NCBI RefSeq assembly: GCF_001748385.1
Contig: NZ_BCLI01000001.1
Span: 661,177-725,176, forward strand
Length of the DNA: 64,000 nucleotides
Direction: 5' to 3'
From: Vulcanisaeta thermophila
Lineage (GTDB): Archaea; Thermoproteota; Thermoprotei; Thermoproteales; Thermocladiaceae
Within the stretch, counting starts at the first letter, position 1. Each line of letters opens with the position of its first letter. Shown in pieces: positions 33,292-42,726 of this stretch. A program made the translations under genes and the position numbers. Under the pieces are notes generated by a model. That model was not told the DNA's origin. It worked only from the letters and a program-made list of their open reading frames with translations, and made no database searches.

Positions 33292-34224
33292 TTAGTAGTA
33301 GTACGTTATGTTGTGGGTGTGCTCATTTATGAAGGTACCCCTTGCGTGGGCCTCGCACACGTTTTTCAGGGGGCATTTATCGCAGTTGGGTTTATCCCTG
33401 AGGCAAACAGTCCTGCCCAGGCTCCATAGGAAGTCGTCCAGGGCCACTGGGTCCAGTTTACCAAGCCTTATCACGGCATCCCAGGAATCCCTAACGGTTA
33501 GCCTAAGTATTGCGTCTAACTCCCTACCCACCTCCACACCATTCCTAACCAGGTCCAGGACCCTCTGGTCCAGTGAAACCATACCCAGCCTATACGTTAT
33601 CCTGGTGAGGTGGTTGTCAATGGGTAGCCTCAACTCCCCAGGGTCTGGCTTCAGCAACCCCCTTGCGGTGAGGAACTTAATGAGTAGGTATGCCTTCTTC
33701 CTCACGGGGTCCTCATAGGCCGTTATGTTTGATAGTAGGTTAATGATTTCGTCAACGCCCATGCCCAGGATCTTCACGGAGGTACCCAGGAACCTCAGAA
33801 CCTTAATCCCAAGGTCCCTGAGGAGGTAAGCCCTGACCCCGTAATCCCAGATGGGCCCGTAATCACCCACGAGCCAATCCCTAACGATTAATGGGTCAAT
33901 CCTGGAGAGCCTCCCTGGGCTGAAGAAGCCCGGGTCCCTATTGAGCATCTCAATGCCAAGCCTCCACAGTAGGTCTGAGCCCGTGTACCTACCGTCACTG
34001 AACTCCCTAGTGAATGGTGTATCCCCGATGTTTGTCCTGTGGTCTATGGCTACCATGGCCATGTAGTAATTAACCACGGTCTCCAGGTCCATATCCCTGG
34101 GCGGGTAGAACCTCCTGTCGTATGCGTCATGCCTCCTTAGGGTTAATCCCCTCAGTGCCCTGGCCACCTCAAAAACCTTGTTAATATTCACTGAGGCTGG
34201 TATGGCCACGCTACATCCAACCAC
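33292..34224 (-). CDS. HhH-GPD-like protein with C-terminal iron-sulfur loop
   Basis: 310 residues, helical. The C-terminus holds Cys-x6-Cys-x2-Cys-x5-Cys (CLRDKPNCDKCPLKNVC), the [4Fe-4S] cluster loop of HhH-GPD DNA glycosylases and related nucleic-acid enzymes. Residues 45-70 (YYMAMVAIDHRTNIG) and 195-235 (AYLLIKFLTARGLLKPD; LRLPIDNHLTRITYRLG) recall queuosine-salvage-like and glycosylase-like proteins. A full catalytic HhH-GPD Asp/Lys pair is not clear. GTG start, 3 bp downstream of the S14 stop, so likely one operon with rps14. Confidence 0.65.
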   Translation of the reverse strand: MVGCSVAIPASVNINKVFEVARALRGLTLRRHDAYDRRFYPPRDMDLETVVNYYMAMVAIDHRTNIGDTPFTREFSDGRYTGSDLLWRLGIEMLNRDPGFFSPGRLSRIDPLIVRDWLVGDYGPIWDYGVRAYLLRDLGIKVLRFLGTSVKILGMGVDEIINLLSNITAYEDPVRKKAYLLIKFLTARGLLKPDPGELRLPIDNHLTRITYRLGMVSLDQRVLDLVRNGVEVGRELDAILRLTVRDSWDAVIRLGKLDPVALDDFLWSLGRTVCLRDKPNCDKCPLKNVCEAHARGTFINEHTHNITYYY

Positions 34225-34227
34225 TTC

Positions 34228-34392
34228 TCAGTAGTACTTCCTAAAGCCCAGTTGAGGTGCCACCTCCCTGAAGCACCTACGGCATAGGTAAAGCCCGTAC
34301 TTCCTAATCACAGCCTCATGGGTACCACATCTCTGGCATCTAATGGCTCCCTTACCGAACCTCCGCTCCTTGGGTGGCTTTATCTTAGCCAT
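34228..34392 (-). CDS. rps14: 30S ribosomal protein S14 type Z (uS14)
   Basis: 54 residues starting [15 protein letters not shown] and ending FRKYY. It has a zinc ribbon CQRC...CRRC and the RYGL-like stretch [14 protein letters not shown] of uS14. It occupies the gap between the iron-sulfur HhH gene and the dehydrogenase gene and fills it almost exactly, ending 3 bp before the next start. Confidence 0.93.
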   Translation of the reverse strand: MAKIKPPKERRFGKGAIRCQRCGTHEAVIRKYGLYLCRRCFREVAPQLGFRKYY

Positions 34393-34480
34393 TCAAGCCA
34401 TGGTTTTGAGTCGAGTTTATAAGCATTTCTTGACATGACCGGCAGAAGGCTTAATTTGGCAGCTTCCACGTAGGTATTTA

Positions 34481-35449
34481 ATGAAGACCGTACTTAGCAC
34501 CGTAAACCTACCCGAGAGAGCCAGGGAGGCGCTCAGGGGGTTAGCAAACCTCGTGGAGTGGCCAAGCTTAAACGAGAGCGAGAGGTTGGATGTTCTCAGG
34601 AGGACCCACGTACTCCTTTGCTGGTGCACCAGGGAGTTTAGGCTTGAGGAGTGGGTTAGGTACATGGAGTCCCTGGAGTTGATACAAACATTCTCCGCGG
34701 GTGTTGACCACCTACCCTTCAACGTAATACCAAGTAACGTGAGGATACACAGCAATGCCGGAGCTTACTCAGTGCCTGTGGCTGAGCATGCGTGGGCCCT
34801 GATAATGGCGCTGGCCAAGGGGCTGCATAGAATTACCCTGGACGCCAGGGAGTACCTAAATGGCGAGTTCACAAGCCCCAGGAGGATAAGCGGAGCCACA
34901 CTACTGGTCCTGGGCACCGGTGGGATTGGTGGTGAGGTGGCCAGGATTGGTAAGGTGGCCTTTAACACGTACAACATAGGCATTAATAGGTCTGGCCACC
35001 CAGCGCCCTACTTCGACGAGACGTACCCCATGGAGTCCCTGACCCAGGTAATACCCAGGGCTGACATCGTGGTCCTGGCACTCCCCCTGAATAAGTACAC
35101 GAGGGGCTTGGTAACGGAGAGGGAGCTGAGGCTCCTAAAGAGGAACGCAATCATGGTTAATGTGGGTCGTGGGGACGTGGTTAGGGAGGAGGACTTATAC
35201 AGGGTTCTTAGGGAGAGGAGAGACGTTAGGTTTGGCACGGATGTTTGGTGGGTTCATGGGGACCGTGAGGAAATACCACCAAGAATCCCATTAACCGAGC
35301 TGCCCAACTTCCTGGGGACACCCCACGTTGCCGGTGGTGCTCAGAGAGATGTGGCTGAGTACGCCATGGTGAGGGCTGTGGAGAATGTGGTTAGGTATCT
35401 CAGGGGTGAGGAGCCGCTAAATAGGGTTGATAGGAGTGACTATGTATGA
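34481..35449 (+). CDS. D-isomer-specific 2-hydroxyacid dehydrogenase
   Basis: 322 residues. The NAD-binding Rossmann core has LGTGGIGGEVARIG near residue 146. Catalytic Arg lies in NVGRGDVV near 228 and the catalytic His in GTPHVAGG near 285. Family members reduce 2-oxoacids such as glyoxylate, hydroxypyruvate or phosphohydroxypyruvate. The N-terminal half is short and lacks an ACT domain, so a glyoxylate/hydroxypyruvate-type enzyme is likelier than SerA. Confidence 0.85.
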   Translation: MKTVLSTVNLPERAREALRGLANLVEWPSLNESERLDVLRRTHVLLCWCTREFRLEEWVRYMESLELIQTFSAGVDHLPFNVIPSNVRIHSNAGAYSVPVAEHAWALIMALAKGLHRITLDAREYLNGEFTSPRRISGATLLVLGTGGIGGEVARIGKVAFNTYNIGINRSGHPAPYFDETYPMESLTQVIPRADIVVLALPLNKYTRGLVTERELRLLKRNAIMVNVGRGDVVREEDLYRVLRERRDVRFGTDVWWVHGDREEIPPRIPLTELPNFLGTPHVAGGAQRDVAEYAMVRAVENVVRYLRGEEPLNRVDRSDYV

Positions 35450-35450
35450 T

Positions 35451-35708
35451 TCACTCCTCCTCTTCCGAGTAGCCGAAGCCCACCACCACGCCTAGGTAGT
35501 CGTAGATAAAACCCCTCCTCACCGCATCCTCATAAACACGCCAAATGCGCCTTGTGGATACTAGGCCCACGTAGAACCCCTCATTCTCCAACTCCCTCCT
35601 GACCTTGTCGGGGAATTCCATGGGCTTTATTAGTGGTTCCCTGGACAGGACCCTCATTATTGCATTGAGTATATCCGTATTGTGTGGGTAGGGCTTCCTC
35701 CTAACCAT
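35451..35708 (-). CDS. Small winged-helix-like archaeal protein
   Basis: 85 residues, basic, with a helical pattern (NTDILNAIMRVLSREPLIKP; PDKVRRELENEGFYVG; TRRIWRVYEDAVRRG) that suits a winged helix, and an acidic end (EEEE). It is convergent with the 2-hydroxyacid dehydrogenase, 1 bp from its stop. Likely a conserved crenarchaeal protein of unknown role. Confidence 0.6.
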   Translation of the reverse strand: MVRRKPYPHNTDILNAIMRVLSREPLIKPMEFPDKVRRELENEGFYVGLVSTRRIWRVYEDAVRRGFIYDYLGVVVGFGYSEEEE

Positions 35709-35746
35709 GTGAGCACCCTAGTGTATTATTCCAGTAAGTATTATAA

Positions 35747-36997
35747 TTATATTTTGTCCTGTTCATACTCCCTGGTTAGGAATGCCCTGGCAAGCTCCTT
35801 TCCCAGGTACATTGCGTGGGATTGCAGTGTGAAGTAATTGCTATTCTTCAACTCGTTATAAGCCTCCTCCAGTGAGTGGAATACGAACCTACTGTGTAGT
35901 TCGTGGGTGGTGGGGAGTCTGTGCTCAACAACCACGGAGTCTCCCTCCCTGGTTATTACGAAGTTGCCCCTTGGATCCTCAACGAACTCCCTAAACACTA
36001 ATGCGTTCCTCCTAACGAAGTCCTCAGCCCTGGCCAAGTCCTTCATGGCTATTCTCGCGGTCAGGGGTACTATGGTTAGGAAGCCCATGGAGTACCAGGC
36101 ATTGAATTCCCTGTTTAGTGAATCCACCACGTACTTCCCCAGGAACCACCACCTCTGTGCCTCCCTACACCACTCATTGAGGACGTCGAGGCTCCTAAGG
36201 TAAACAAATTGATTGTAGTAATCACCGCTTATGATTCCCTGAACCAGGTAATCACTGTTGTGGATGAACGCAGATAGTGACCTGGGGTTGACCCTAAGCT
36301 CCCCAAGCAGTAAGTCACCTAGTCCCTTAACCCTACTAAACCATGTGCTTTCAGCCTCCTTACTCAATTTCCTGAAGGGGTGCTCCCTACCCCTGGAGTC
36401 TATTGTGATCACTGGGCTTAGGAACTCCCTAAAGCCGTCATTATTACCATCAAAGCCGAAGTTCAGCACTAAATCCACGAGCTTAACCCAGGCCCTGTGG
36501 GCGTCGTTCTCATAAATAAACGCGCCCATTAAGGGCGTATTAAATTTATTGGGTGTCTCCTCCACATTGACCACTACGGATTTCCTAACGGGCTTACGAA
36601 CTGAGCCGTAGCTCCTTATCACAGCGTTTATGAGGGACTGGTAATCACCAGCCCTGAACGCACCCCTTAGGTCAATGACCCTAACCGTTGACCTAACAAC
36701 CTCAGCCACATCCCTGGGTATCAAGAGCCTCTCCACCTCACCATCCCTAAAGAACCTAATGAGGAGCTCACCCACATTGTTAATGTCCGCGCCGAAGATT
36801 ATCAACGTGTCAATCCTGTTGTACCTGGCCAGGGTGGCCAGGAGGTGGTTTATGCCCACGGGCGTGTATAGATTACCAATGATACACACCTTACTCACCA
36901 AGTCCCCAAGCGCCCTGATTACCTGGTCCGTGGGGGTCCATAGCGTGGCTATGGCTATGTTGGACTCCTCATTGAAAACCCTGTAATTAAACCTCAC
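35747..36997 (-). CDS. MtrA-like / thymidylate-synthase-like fusion protein
   Basis: 416 residues. Residues 10-80 (IAIATLWTP, then IIGNLYTPVGINHLLATLAR and LIIFGADINNVGELL) resemble the DUF4346/MtrA-like domain found ahead of archaeal thymidylate-synthase-related proteins. The C-terminal half contains VNPRSLSAFIHNSDY, RWWFLGKYV and LTIVPLTARIAMKDLARAEDF, which recall the methanogen-type thymidylate synthase end. I do not see an unambiguous catalytic Cys-Pro pair. It may be a folate/pterin-linked C1 enzyme. Confidence concerns the domain resemblance, not the activity. Confidence 0.5.
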   Translation of the reverse strand: MRFNYRVFNEESNIAIATLWTPTDQVIRALGDLVSKVCIIGNLYTPVGINHLLATLARYNRIDTLIIFGADINNVGELLIRFFRDGEVERLLIPRDVAEVVRSTVRVIDLRGAFRAGDYQSLINAVIRSYGSVRKPVRKSVVVNVEETPNKFNTPLMGAFIYENDAHRAWVKLVDLVLNFGFDGNNDGFREFLSPVITIDSRGREHPFRKLSKEAESTWFSRVKGLGDLLLGELRVNPRSLSAFIHNSDYLVQGIISGDYYNQFVYLRSLDVLNEWCREAQRWWFLGKYVVDSLNREFNAWYSMGFLTIVPLTARIAMKDLARAEDFVRRNALVFREFVEDPRGNFVITREGDSVVVEHRLPTTHELHSRFVFHSLEEAYNELKNSNYFTLQSHAMYLGKELARAFLTREYEQDKI

Positions 36998-37062
36998 GCG
37001 TAACCCTAGGCATGCCCCTTAATATTTACAAATGCGTGGAAAACTCGCCCTTAAGGGGTTGG

Positions 37063-37692
37063 TTATAATACGACACCGAGTAATATGCCCACGATGAATA
37101 TGACGACTGCTATTGCAAAGGCCGCGGCCCAAACCTTAACGTTGTTTCTGAAGATTCTGAATCCATCTACGTAAATACCGGGTAATGCGATGGGTAGTAG
37201 GTTGAATAGCCCGAGCCATGCGTTGACCCCGTAGATCAGGAATAGGTATGTGGATATGAATCCATGTATTAGCAGGGCTGGTATTAGGAATAGCACTGCG
37301 AATACTATGTTTGTGGCGGGCCCCGCAAGGGCTATCTTCAACTCATCATCCCTGGTCCCATAGCCCCAAACCTTGGGCCCGATCACCGTAGCCCCAGGCA
37401 ACGCTATAATGAAGCCTATGAATGAGGTCACCAGGGCCAGTAAAAGCCCTATGTACCAGGCCCTGAAGTAGGCTATGTAACCAAGCCTCCTGGCCACCTG
37501 CCTATGCATCAATTCATGCCCAAGGAAGCCCGTGACCACGGCCACGAACATGACCAATAAACCCAGGGGGTTCATCAATACCCTGTATAGCTCTGCGAAG
37601 GCTATGGTCATTACAATGAGTGATAAGATGATGTCCCTAACCTCATGGGTGTAGGGCCTGAGGTACGGCCTATAACCCCAGTAACTACCCAT
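37063..37692 (-). CDS. Site-2-protease-like M50 membrane metallopeptidase
   Basis: 209 residues, about six membrane helices. Zinc site HELMH in the helix FLGHELMHRQVARRLG; second motif GPATNIVFA; and a C-terminal NLLPIALPGIYVDGF that supplies the third ligand Asp. This is a minimal intramembrane protease without PDZ domain. It overlaps pyrD by 8 bp as the last gene of the pyrE-pyrD run, probably by chance rather than shared function. Confidence 0.85.
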   Translation of the reverse strand: MGSYWGYRPYLRPYTHEVRDIILSLIVMTIAFAELYRVLMNPLGLLVMFVAVVTGFLGHELMHRQVARRLGYIAYFRAWYIGLLLALVTSFIGFIIALPGATVIGPKVWGYGTRDDELKIALAGPATNIVFAVLFLIPALLIHGFISTYLFLIYGVNAWLGLFNLLPIALPGIYVDGFRIFRNNVKVWAAAFAIAVVIFIVGILLGVVL

Positions 37693-38668
37693 TAGGTCCA
37701 GGGGCGATGTGGTCCCTTTTTAACTTAACTAACACCCTTAACCCACGTAGCAGCCTGAGTATGGCCCAGGGACCGTTGTAGGCAAACGCCGTAACCACAC
37801 CCACTAAGTTAGCCCCAACCCGTACCAGATCAAGGACTTGCCACGCATCGAAAACGCCACCAACCCCAATAATGGGCCCCCTGAAGCCCCAGGACCTAAC
37901 TTTCCTAATTAACGCCCTAACCAGTGGGTAGATGGGTGCGCCGCTTAGTCCGCCGTAGCCCACGGATATCCTCGGCTCCTTAACAATCAATGTATTGCAT
38001 AGGGTCAGCCCAAAGCCCCTCCTGGAGGCCTCATTGACAAACCACCTGTAATCATCAACATCAAGGCCCAGGGGGACCTTTATGAAGAACAACGCATCGA
38101 AACCCTCAACCTCCCTAAACAGGGCACTTAATTGATCCCTGTCCTTAACCCAGGAACCCTTATACGTGGGGCTGCTCACGTTAATCTCAATTATCCCTAG
38201 ACCCATGCCCACGGCCCTGGGGATCATGAGCATGAACTCCTCAATGGAAAAACCAGCTAAACTCAGTACCAGGTTAACCCCATGCTCCCGGGCCCTGGGC
38301 ATTAACTCCCTAACCCTACCCATCACGTCCATGAAGCCCCTTGAGGGTAACCCCATGGCGTTTACCATGGCCCTAAGCCCCGGGTACTTAACAACCCTCG
38401 GCCTTGGGTTCCCCTGCCTTGGTCGTAGGGTTACGGAGCCTATGGTTATGAAGCCCATGCCCAGGTTAAGTAGGTTCCCTGTTAGGAACGCATCCTTGTC
38501 AATACCGGCACCGAGGCCCAGGGGGTTCGTGAACACGTGCCCATTAAGTACCACTGGGAGGCTCACCTGAACCCTGGGTAGTTTAATCACGCCACTCCTG
38601 ATTATGATGTGAGCCATGTCGTGCGTTAGGTCCGGCGGTAGGTAATTAAGTGGATTCATTGACGCCAC
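37685..38668 (-). CDS. pyrD: Dihydroorotate dehydrogenase
   Basis: 327 residues. FMN-binding TIM barrel with NPLGLGAGIDKD near the N-terminus, GSVTLRPRQGNPRPR, NAMGLPSRG, a VNVSSP-like NVSSPTYKGSW, and GVGGVFDAWQVLDL for phosphate binding. Oxidises dihydroorotate in UMP synthesis. The GSVT..P..GNP.PR motif is class-2-like, the type normally membrane-associated and quinone-linked. It overlaps pyrE by 23 bp. Confidence 0.9.
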   Translation of the reverse strand: MASMNPLNYLPPDLTHDMAHIIIRSGVIKLPRVQVSLPVVLNGHVFTNPLGLGAGIDKDAFLTGNLLNLGMGFITIGSVTLRPRQGNPRPRVVKYPGLRAMVNAMGLPSRGFMDVMGRVRELMPRAREHGVNLVLSLAGFSIEEFMLMIPRAVGMGLGIIEINVSSPTYKGSWVKDRDQLSALFREVEGFDALFFIKVPLGLDVDDYRWFVNEASRRGFGLTLCNTLIVKEPRISVGYGGLSGAPIYPLVRALIRKVRSWGFRGPIIGVGGVFDAWQVLDLVRVGANLVGVVTAFAYNGPWAILRLLRGLRVLVKLKRDHIAPGPNG

Positions 38669-39248
38669 CGCTAATGTACCTCATGACCTCCTCATACGTA
38701 TCCCTACTAATTAACCCAAGCTCAAGCAGTGAGTTGAATAACTCGGTGACCCTAAACACGGCCCTAAACCTAACCCCAAGTTTCTCAATGGCCTTGGCAC
38801 CACCCTGCTCCCTATCTATGAATGCCAGGGCTAGCACCACATTGGCGCCCTGGCCCCTCAGAACATTTATTGCATTCGCAATTGAGCTTCCTGTGGTGAC
38901 CACATCATCCACAACCACAACCCTATCACCAACCCTCAAATCACCCTCAACGAGCCTAGATGCCCCGTGACCCTTCTGGGACTTCCTAACGTAGACCAGG
39001 CCCTTACCCATGGCGTAGGCTATCATGGAGGCCCAGGGTATACCCGCGGTCTCAATACCAGCAACCTTATCGAAATCCAAACCACGAAGAAGGTCAACAA
39101 ACCTACTAACAACCTCCCTGTATATGTCTGGGTATGAAATCGTAACCCTCATGTCAATGTAAAACGGACTCTCAAGACCACTGGTTAGCTTAAACCTCCC
39201 AAACCTCACCGCACCAACCTCAAACAACCTCCTGAACAACGCATCCAT
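38646..39248 (-). CDS. pyrE: Orotate phosphoribosyltransferase
   Basis: 200 residues. Type I PRT fold with the PRPP-binding motif VVVVDDVVTTGSSI near residue 110, the flexible loop VRKSQKGHG, and the FKLTSGLESPFYIDMR start typical of PyrE. Joins orotate and PRPP to OMP. Upstream 205 bp separate it from pyrI and hold no gene. Confidence 0.93.
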   Translation of the reverse strand: MDALFRRLFEVGAVRFGRFKLTSGLESPFYIDMRVTISYPDIYREVVSRFVDLLRGLDFDKVAGIETAGIPWASMIAYAMGKGLVYVRKSQKGHGASRLVEGDLRVGDRVVVVDDVVTTGSSIANAINVLRGQGANVVLALAFIDREQGGAKAIEKLGVRFRAVFRVTELFNSLLELGLISRDTYEEVMRYISGGVNEST

Positions 39249-39453
39249 AGGTTGATTATTAATAGCCCACGCAATTAAAATGCCTTCCCATTAGTTAAAT
39301 GACGTATTAATGCCCAGTTTATGGTACATCCCTTTATCAGCCGGCACCACGCCAGCAACACCAGCCCTCAACGCAGAGGTACGCCCAGGTTAAAGGCCCA
39401 CCCTTAGTGAGACCGTGAGATTCACCGTTACATTTTAATCAACACCCAGCGAT

Positions 39454-39948
39454 TTAAGCCAGGCTTTGCTGCCCTGGGAGTAATGATAGGTCGTTGAGTT
39501 CATGGATTGTCCCACAGTAATCACAGACCAGCTTTAGGGGCTCCCTGGAAATAACCCTGAACCTGGTCCTCACGGGCTCCCTGGGCTGGTTCGTTATACA
39601 CCTGGGATTTTTGCACTTTATTAATCCCTCAATAACCCCTGGCACCTGTACCTTGAACTTACTCACTACCTCGTAATTCCTGATTATGTTTATTGTTGCC
39701 GTTGGCGCCACGAGCGCTATCATGTTTAATTCGTCCCTTGTCAATTCCCTACCCTCAATCTTAACAATGTCCTTGGTGCCCAGTTTCCTACTATCCACAT
39801 TCATCACCAGGGCCACCCTAAACCCTTCACGACCCGTTATGCCAAGGATCCTTAGAACCATTAATGCCCTACCCGCGGGTATGTGGTCTATGACCACGCC
39901 ATCCTTAATCTTGCTAATTATCAATTCCCTACCACCGGCCTTATTCAT
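39454..39948 (-). CDS. pyrI: Aspartate carbamoyltransferase regulatory subunit
   Basis: 164 residues. N-terminal allosteric domain ([19 protein letters not shown]) and C-terminal zinc domain with CKNPRC and CDYC ligands. It forms the regulatory dimers that bind nucleotides and attach to PyrB trimers. Start overlaps the pyrB stop by 4 bp. Confidence 0.95.
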   Translation of the reverse strand: MNKAGGRELIISKIKDGVVIDHIPAGRALMVLRILGITGREGFRVALVMNVDSRKLGTKDIVKIEGRELTRDELNMIALVAPTATINIIRNYEVVSKFKVQVPGVIEGLIKCKNPRCITNQPREPVRTRFRVISREPLKLVCDYCGTIHELNDLSLLPGQQSLA

Positions 39949-40868
39949 GACTCACCACCCAGGATTAACTTAAGTAGTGCCATCCTCAGGGGTACACCAA
40001 GGGCCGCCTGCCTGAAGTACCTGGCATGTGGTGACGAGTCCACTGCGGGATCCACCTCGTCAACCCTGGGTAGTGGGTGTAGTATTATCATGCTGGGCTT
40101 AGCCCTCTCGAGTAGTTTCATGTCAACTTTATAGGCGCCCCTGACCCTCTCGTACTCCACAGGGTCTGGGAACCTCTCCTTCTGTATCCTAACCACGTAG
40201 AGCACGTCCAAGTCATCAATGACCCTGTACGGGTCATCAGTCCAGTCAAAACTCATGCCCCTACTCACCATGAAGTCCAGGAGCTCCTGCCTCGGTTTGA
40301 GGGGCTCCGGCGATATTAGGTGAACCCTAACCCTGTAGTAGGACAGTGCCTGTATCAGTGACGTGACCACCCTCGCATACCTAAGATCACCCAGGACCCC
40401 TATGGAGAGCCCATCAATGGTCTTAAACTCCCGCCAAATGGTGTATAGATCCAGCATGGCCTGGGTTGGGTGATTCCTGGAACCATCACCAGCGTTTATG
40501 ACGGGCGACTCCGCAACCTCCGCCGCGAACTTAGCGGCGCCCTCAAGGCTATGCCTAATGACTATGGCATTGGCGTAGGAGTCCAGCATCCTAATGGTGT
40601 CCGCTAGGTTCTCACCCTTAGCCATGGAGGTGGCCTCCGCACCCGAGAACCCAATGACAGAGCCCCCAAGCCTAATCATGGCTGTTTCGAAACTCAATCT
40701 GGTCCTCGTGCTGGGTTCGAAGAAGGCAACGGCGAGTACCTTACCACTTAGTATGTTGAGCCTCGACTTTGCGTACTTCTCCATCTCAAGGGCCTCTGAG
40801 AATAGGGTCTCAAGGTCCTCCCTTGTGAAGTCCAGTACTGTTATTACATCCCGATTTAACCAACCCAA
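39945..40868 (-). CDS. pyrB: Aspartate carbamoyltransferase catalytic subunit
   Basis: 307 residues. Carbamoyl-phosphate motif [12 protein letters not shown] near residue 51, then [17 protein letters not shown], and [11 protein letters not shown] near the end. First committed step of pyrimidine synthesis. TTG start; lead gene of pyrB-pyrI, followed by pyrE-pyrD on the same strand. Confidence 0.95.
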   Translation of the reverse strand: MGWLNRDVITVLDFTREDLETLFSEALEMEKYAKSRLNILSGKVLAVAFFEPSTRTRLSFETAMIRLGGSVIGFSGAEATSMAKGENLADTIRMLDSYANAIVIRHSLEGAAKFAAEVAESPVINAGDGSRNHPTQAMLDLYTIWREFKTIDGLSIGVLGDLRYARVVTSLIQALSYYRVRVHLISPEPLKPRQELLDFMVSRGMSFDWTDDPYRVIDDLDVLYVVRIQKERFPDPVEYERVRGAYKVDMKLLERAKPSMIILHPLPRVDEVDPAVDSSPHARYFRQAALGVPLRMALLKLILGGES

Positions 40869-40945
40869 GGAACCCTTCCCAAAATCGCAGGGCGCCCTAA
40901 TAAGGCTTTTCCTTTTAAGTGATGTGTTTGATTTAGGTATTATGG

Positions 40946-41374
40946 TTACTGTGGCCTATACGCCTTTAACTGCTCGTGGAGGCAGGGCATCACCATCTTG
41001 AGGAGCTCTATCATCATGCCCATGGCCCTCTTGGTCTCGGAATCAAAGAGGAGCTTGGATATTGAGAACTCGGGTGGGTTATCCATGGACTGGAGCTTCT
41101 CCAGGGCCTTGCTGGTGCACTCGAAACCACCCGTCATGGCAGCGCCCATTGTGTTCACATTAACCCTCTCCATAACGTAAGGCATCGCCAACAATGGACT
41201 AGCGGCCTTGAACAGCCCTGGGTCCGTGAGTAGGTCCGGTAGTTTCTCGACTATGAGTAGTACGGGCTTTAATGTGGTTATTAACTCGTTCAGCGTCTCC
41301 CTCAACTCCCTAACCTCCCTAACCAACTCCTCCCACTCCTCCTTTGTTATGGTTGTGGTGCTCATGGCCATCAC
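40946..41374 (-). CDS. DUF1641 family protein
   Basis: 142 residues, helical, with an N-terminal coiled-coil stretch ([20 protein letters not shown]), then [20 protein letters not shown] and [14 protein letters not shown], the DUF1641 pattern. Genes of this family often accompany sulfide:quinone-reductase-like flavoproteins or formate dehydrogenases. It overlaps the flavoprotein stop by 4 bp here, so it probably serves as an accessory subunit. Confidence 0.75.
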   Translation of the reverse strand: MMAMSTTTITKEEWEELVREVRELRETLNELITTLKPVLLIVEKLPDLLTDPGLFKAASPLLAMPYVMERVNVNTMGAAMTGGFECTSKALEKLQSMDNPPEFSISKLLFDSETKRAMGMMIELLKMVMPCLHEQLKAYRPQ

Positions 41375-42540
41375 CCGGGCACGTACTTAAGCAACCATGC
41401 GAAGTACTCCTTCTCAAAGAACTCCTTAAACACCCTAACGGTACTACTCGGCGGTAGGAATGTGCAGTCAGGCAGTGGTGCCTGCTTCAGGGCTAACTTG
41501 GTGAAGTCGCAGGCAGCCGCCATTCCGAAGCCACCTACGTCCAGGGCGCAGCTTGCGAATATCCTGAAGTCACTACCAATGTATGTACCCTTGATATCGG
41601 AGACTATGGAGGCAACCACGTACTTCAGGTACGAGTGAGCTATTACACCAGCCATCCCAAGACCCACTGATGGGGCCACCACATCGCCTATGGCGTACAC
41701 ATCATCATACTTAGTCCTGAAGGTTGGTGGTGTGGCCACGGCCCAGCCAGTCTGTGGGTTGGCAATGTCTGACTCGGCAACGGCCTTGGGAGGCCTATGG
41801 GGTGGTATGAGTATTAACAGGTCGTACTTAACCCTTTCACCGGTAGTTGTGACAAGCTCCTTCTTCTCTGGATCCACGTAATCCACGGCGGGGTTCCTAC
41901 CAAGGCCCATCCACTCAATCTTCCTCTCAGCCATCATACCCTCCATAAGCTTGGCAGCCAGTGGTCCGAAGTTCTCGAAGGGTCTCTTGAACGGGTGTAC
42001 CATGGTTATTGTTATGTCGCCCCTACGACCAAGACCACTGTAGAAGTAGTCAAGGAGTAATGCGGTCTCCCAGGGAGCCGGTGGGCATCGGTACGGTGTT
42101 GAGTGGACAGCAACCACGAGCCTACCCTTCCTGAAGCTTTTCACGGCCTCCCTGGTCTTTAGGGCCCAGTCCAATTCCCATGGGTGTATTATGGGCCCTC
42201 CCCTAACGAGCTCCGGGTGAGTCTCGGCGCCTAGGCTTATGATTAGGTAGTCATAGTTTAACTTACCAGCCGTGGTCTCCACAGTCCTATTGGCGGGGTC
42301 TATCTTGGTTACCTCAGCCTTCACAAACTCAATACCCCTCTTACTCAATAGGTTCAGTGGTGCACTTATTTGGTTGGGCTCTCTGTAACCAATCATTACG
42401 TATAGGTATGAGGGTCTGAAGTCTGTAGTGTCTCTTTTATCCACTACGGTTATGTCCACCTCACTACCAAGGGCCCCCTTTAGCTCATTGGCCGCGGCAA
42501 GCCCTCCGAATCCACCACCGAGTATTAGTACCCTCTTCAT
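41371..42540 (-). CDS. Sulfide:quinone oxidoreductase-like flavoprotein
   Basis: 389 residues. FAD fold LGGGFGGLAAANEL at the N-terminus, an ISLGAETHPE segment, HSTPYRCPPAPWE with the Cys found in SQR/FCSD proteins, and YAIGDVVAPSVGLGMAGVIAHSYLK near the FAD ribityl site. Likely oxidises sulfide or a quinol/NADH at the membrane surface. It lacks the full set of disulfide Cys of proven SQRs that I could confirm. TATA GCTTAAAAAG is about 26 bp upstream. Operon with DUF1641. Confidence 0.8.
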   Translation of the reverse strand: MKRVLILGGGFGGLAAANELKGALGSEVDITVVDKRDTTDFRPSYLYVMIGYREPNQISAPLNLLSKRGIEFVKAEVTKIDPANRTVETTAGKLNYDYLIISLGAETHPELVRGGPIIHPWELDWALKTREAVKSFRKGRLVVAVHSTPYRCPPAPWETALLLDYFYSGLGRRGDITITMVHPFKRPFENFGPLAAKLMEGMMAERKIEWMGLGRNPAVDYVDPEKKELVTTTGERVKYDLLILIPPHRPPKAVAESDIANPQTGWAVATPPTFRTKYDDVYAIGDVVAPSVGLGMAGVIAHSYLKYVVASIVSDIKGTYIGSDFRIFASCALDVGGFGMAAACDFTKLALKQAPLPDCTFLPPSSTVRVFKEFFEKEYFAWLLKYVPG

Positions 42541-42726
42541 TGTGGCTTGTATCTACTTAACTTTTTAAGCATTGTTTTTAATTTTTATAAAATAATCATT
42601 TATAATTAAATTTATTTAAATAATTAGATCTCTCATTATTTAAATAGAATATATACCTAATTTGGTGTTAAATTGAGTGATTAGTGTGGCTTTGGGATTT
42701 ATCCCCTCAATGACTTGCCCTGTAAT

